64,000 nt of DNA from an uncultured Aquimarina sp. Lineage in GTDB: Bacteria; Bacteroidota; Bacteroidia; Flavobacteriales; Flavobacteriaceae. The notes under the pieces were generated by a model that was not told where the DNA came from, made no database searches, and was given only the letters and a program-made list of their open reading frames with translations. Below, in pieces: positions 62,806-64,000 of this stretch. The stretch is taken from the NCBI RefSeq assembly GCF_947500065.1, contig NZ_CANMQT010000006.1:350417-414416 (forward strand), in the 5' to 3' direction. A program made the position numbers and the translations under genes. The stretch's first letter is position 1. Each line of letters begins with the position of its first letter.

Positions 62806-63780
62806 TTATTTTTTTAAACTGCTTGTCTTTATTATTTGAAGTTTTTTATCAAATGTAAAGATATCTCCATATTCTGTCGTTGTAATTACATTTTGATTTT
62901 TTTCGTTAATAACAAGCCCCCAGAACAGACTTTCTTTTTTACTCGATTTTATTATTTCTCCCTCTTCATCCCACATTCTAATTCTATCACTTGCAGTTAA
63001 AAGGTTCTTTCCATTATTTAACCATTTTAAGTTTCTAATTTCAGATTCACTACCCTCAATATCTTTCAATTTCGTTCCATTAGAATCCCAAAATTGCAGA
63101 AGTGGGGGATAATTGATATCCGAATTCCCATAGTCTCCTGTGGCGAACATATCACCTGAAGGATGCCACTCAACACTTAACATCAGAATTTCTATATCTC
63201 GTGGTATTATTTGCTTTTTGTCATCATTCTCAAGACTTATAATTTCAATATGGCTTCCTACAGTAGCGATTTTGTAGTTGTGAGGATGCCAGCTTAATCC
63301 TGTAATGGCTTTTTGTTCCGTTTTTATTCGTTTAACTAATTCTCCTTTTACATTGAAAACACTAACAATTCCATCACCATCGCCAATTGCCAAATATTTT
63401 CCATCTTTACTCCATCCTAATCCTCGTCCTCCATAGTTGTCAAGTTCTATTGTTTTACCTGATTTTGTGTCAATTAGTTTTGCTTGACTGTCATCTGAAC
63501 TACTCTCATCATTCCTTTGTCGAATAACTGCTAATAGATTTTCGGTAGGATGCCATTCAACTTTTGTAATAGTGTTTGGGAACTCATACGTCTTTACAAG
63601 ATTTAAATCATCAGTTGATAATATCCTTAAAGCTCCGTTATTTCCACCAACGGCAATTTTGTTGTAAGAAGCATTCAAACTTGAAGTCCACAACATATCA
63701 GAAAACTTCACTAAAGGTTTTGAAGTTTTGCATCCTAGAAAAAAAGGAAATATGAGAACTAAAATCAGTGTTCTATTCAT
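62806..63780 (-). CDS. WD40-repeat lipoprotein
   Basis: The 324-residue protein has a lipoprotein signal (LILVFPFFLGCKTSKP-like: Cys near residue 17). About six WD40-type blades follow, recognisable by repeated (I/V)xxVxWHP(S/T)xxxxA and DxxGxLxxx patterns: KVEWHPTENLLAVI, GLGWSKDGKYLAIGDGDG, GLSWHPHNYKIATVG and SVEWHPSGDMFATGDYG. It forms a beta-propeller outside the cytoplasm and probably binds a partner. It lies between spacers R9 and R10. Confidence 0.88.
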   Translation of the reverse strand: MNRTLILVLIFPFFLGCKTSKPLVKFSDMLWTSSLNASYNKIAVGGNNGALRILSTDDLNLVKTYEFPNTITKVEWHPTENLLAVIRQRNDESSSDDSQAKLIDTKSGKTIELDNYGGRGLGWSKDGKYLAIGDGDGIVSVFNVKGELVKRIKTEQKAITGLSWHPHNYKIATVGSHIEIISLENDDKKQIIPRDIEILMLSVEWHPSGDMFATGDYGNSDINYPPLLQFWDSNGTKLKDIEGSESEIRNLKWLNNGKNLLTASDRIRMWDEEGEIIKSSKKESLFWGLVINEKNQNVITTTEYGDIFTFDKKLQIIKTSSLKK

Positions 63781-63792
63781 TCTATTGGTATA

Positions 63793-63937
63793 CTTTGGTT
63801 ACAGACAACGTGTTTGTGTATGGCTTGTTGCGGAAAATCAGCTATGATTTTCCGCCGTAACCGAAAGATAGCAAATTGCAATGAATTCCGATTAGGAATT
63901 CAGCCGCAATGAGCTATACACGGCTTAAGTTTACAAT
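63793..63937. repeat. cassette-array spacer R10 (long class)
   Basis: The left end is AGACAACG, TGTTTGTGTATGG and CTTGTTGCGG. Two perfect hairpins lie inside: GGAAAATCA GCTA TGATTTTCC (63,832-63,853) and TGAATTCC GATTA GGAATTCA (63,882-63,902). A GAAAGATAGCAAATTG block sits between them. The right end is CAATGAGCTATACACGG. It shares blocks with R4. Confidence 0.75.
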
Positions 63938-63946
63938 GCTTAACTT

Positions 63947-64000
63947 TTAGTATAAATAATCAGAAAGAACAAAAGAGAGAATTAAGGTTATGATACACGG
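63947..64000 (-). CDS. possible 3' end of the next array gene (partial)
   Basis: On the minus strand the frame is open from the window edge through 17 codons (CIITLILSFVLSDYLY) to a TAA at 63,947-63,949. It lies just right of spacer R10, where the next cassette-like gene would be expected to end. It is too short to judge. Confidence 0.3.
   Translation of the reverse strand, partial: PCIITLILSFVLSDYLY

Noticed and set aside
54650..63940. Classical class 1-type integron or superintegron
   Set aside because: No integrase, attI or exact RYYYAAC/GTTRRRY pair is visible in the window; only the general layout agrees, so I describe it as cassette-like.
54650..63940. CRISPR array
   Set aside because: Spacers R1-R10 are up to about 180 bases, imperfectly alike and separated by genes, not by short unique spacers.

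Overview
The window is AT-rich, gene-dense chromosomal DNA of a marine-type Flavobacteriaceae (phylum Bacteroidota); an Aquimarina-like genus would fit, but that is a guess. Supporting signs: a secreted subtilase with a type IX secretion (Por) C-terminal sorting domain; the bacillithiol gene bshA; DUF4494, OmpA-with-DUF11 and PorT-like outer-membrane proteins; Bacteroidota promoters of the TAnnTTTG type; few Shine-Dalgarno sites. No insertion sequence, phage gene, tRNA, rRNA or CRISPR array was seen.

Layout. Bases 1-6,500: 3' end of rpsA, then pyrR, pyrB, a STAS-like protein, a thioredoxin, rnz, a secreted subtilase and pdxH. Bases 6,500-12,700: a large OmpA-type protein and a polyphosphate operon (sixA-like, ppk1, ppx). 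Bases 12,700-19,200: a barrel protein, a Crp-type regulator divergent from a 1010-residue adenylation-domain/membrane-oxidoreductase fusion, an enoyl-CoA hydratase and an envelope protein. Bases 19,300-25,650: a MiaE-type hydroxylase, a methyltransferase-like protein, an M48 protease, dnaX and the RNase P RNA. Bases 25,670-33,830: bshA, two related barrel proteins, and a DUF1338 / Lrp / FAD-FeS oxidase locus that fits the route 2-oxoadipate to D-2-hydroxyglutarate to 2-oxoglutarate. Bases 34,000-46,900: a serine hydrolase, a second MiaE, a class III nucleotide cyclase, a metallophosphoesterase, then a sugar operon (GH3 glucosidase, gluconokinase/6-phosphogluconate dehydrogenase fusion, GntP permease), followed by a 45-residue double-glycine-leader peptide gene, an AraC regulator and a CPBP membrane protease. 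Bases 46,900-54,640: minus-strand metabolic, regulatory and hydrolase genes.

Bases about 54,650 to the right edge are different. Every gene is on the minus strand. Most are single accessory genes (lipoproteins, LRR, WD40-like, zinc protease, esterase, HTH protein), and nearly all are separated by related, imperfectly palindromic spacers of two size classes. The spacers carry recurrent ends (ACAAC...GTTGT) and shared inner blocks (TAGCAAA, AGCAATTGATTATA, GAGCTATA). Broken genes and gene tails occur here, including one frameshifted gene and one headless C-terminal fragment. The layout resembles a gene-cassette array with attC-like spacers but with no integrase in view. It is the most unusual structure in the window.

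Gene coordinates come from open frames, adjusted where the sequence favours an internal start. Family names are from recognised motifs; no database search was run.
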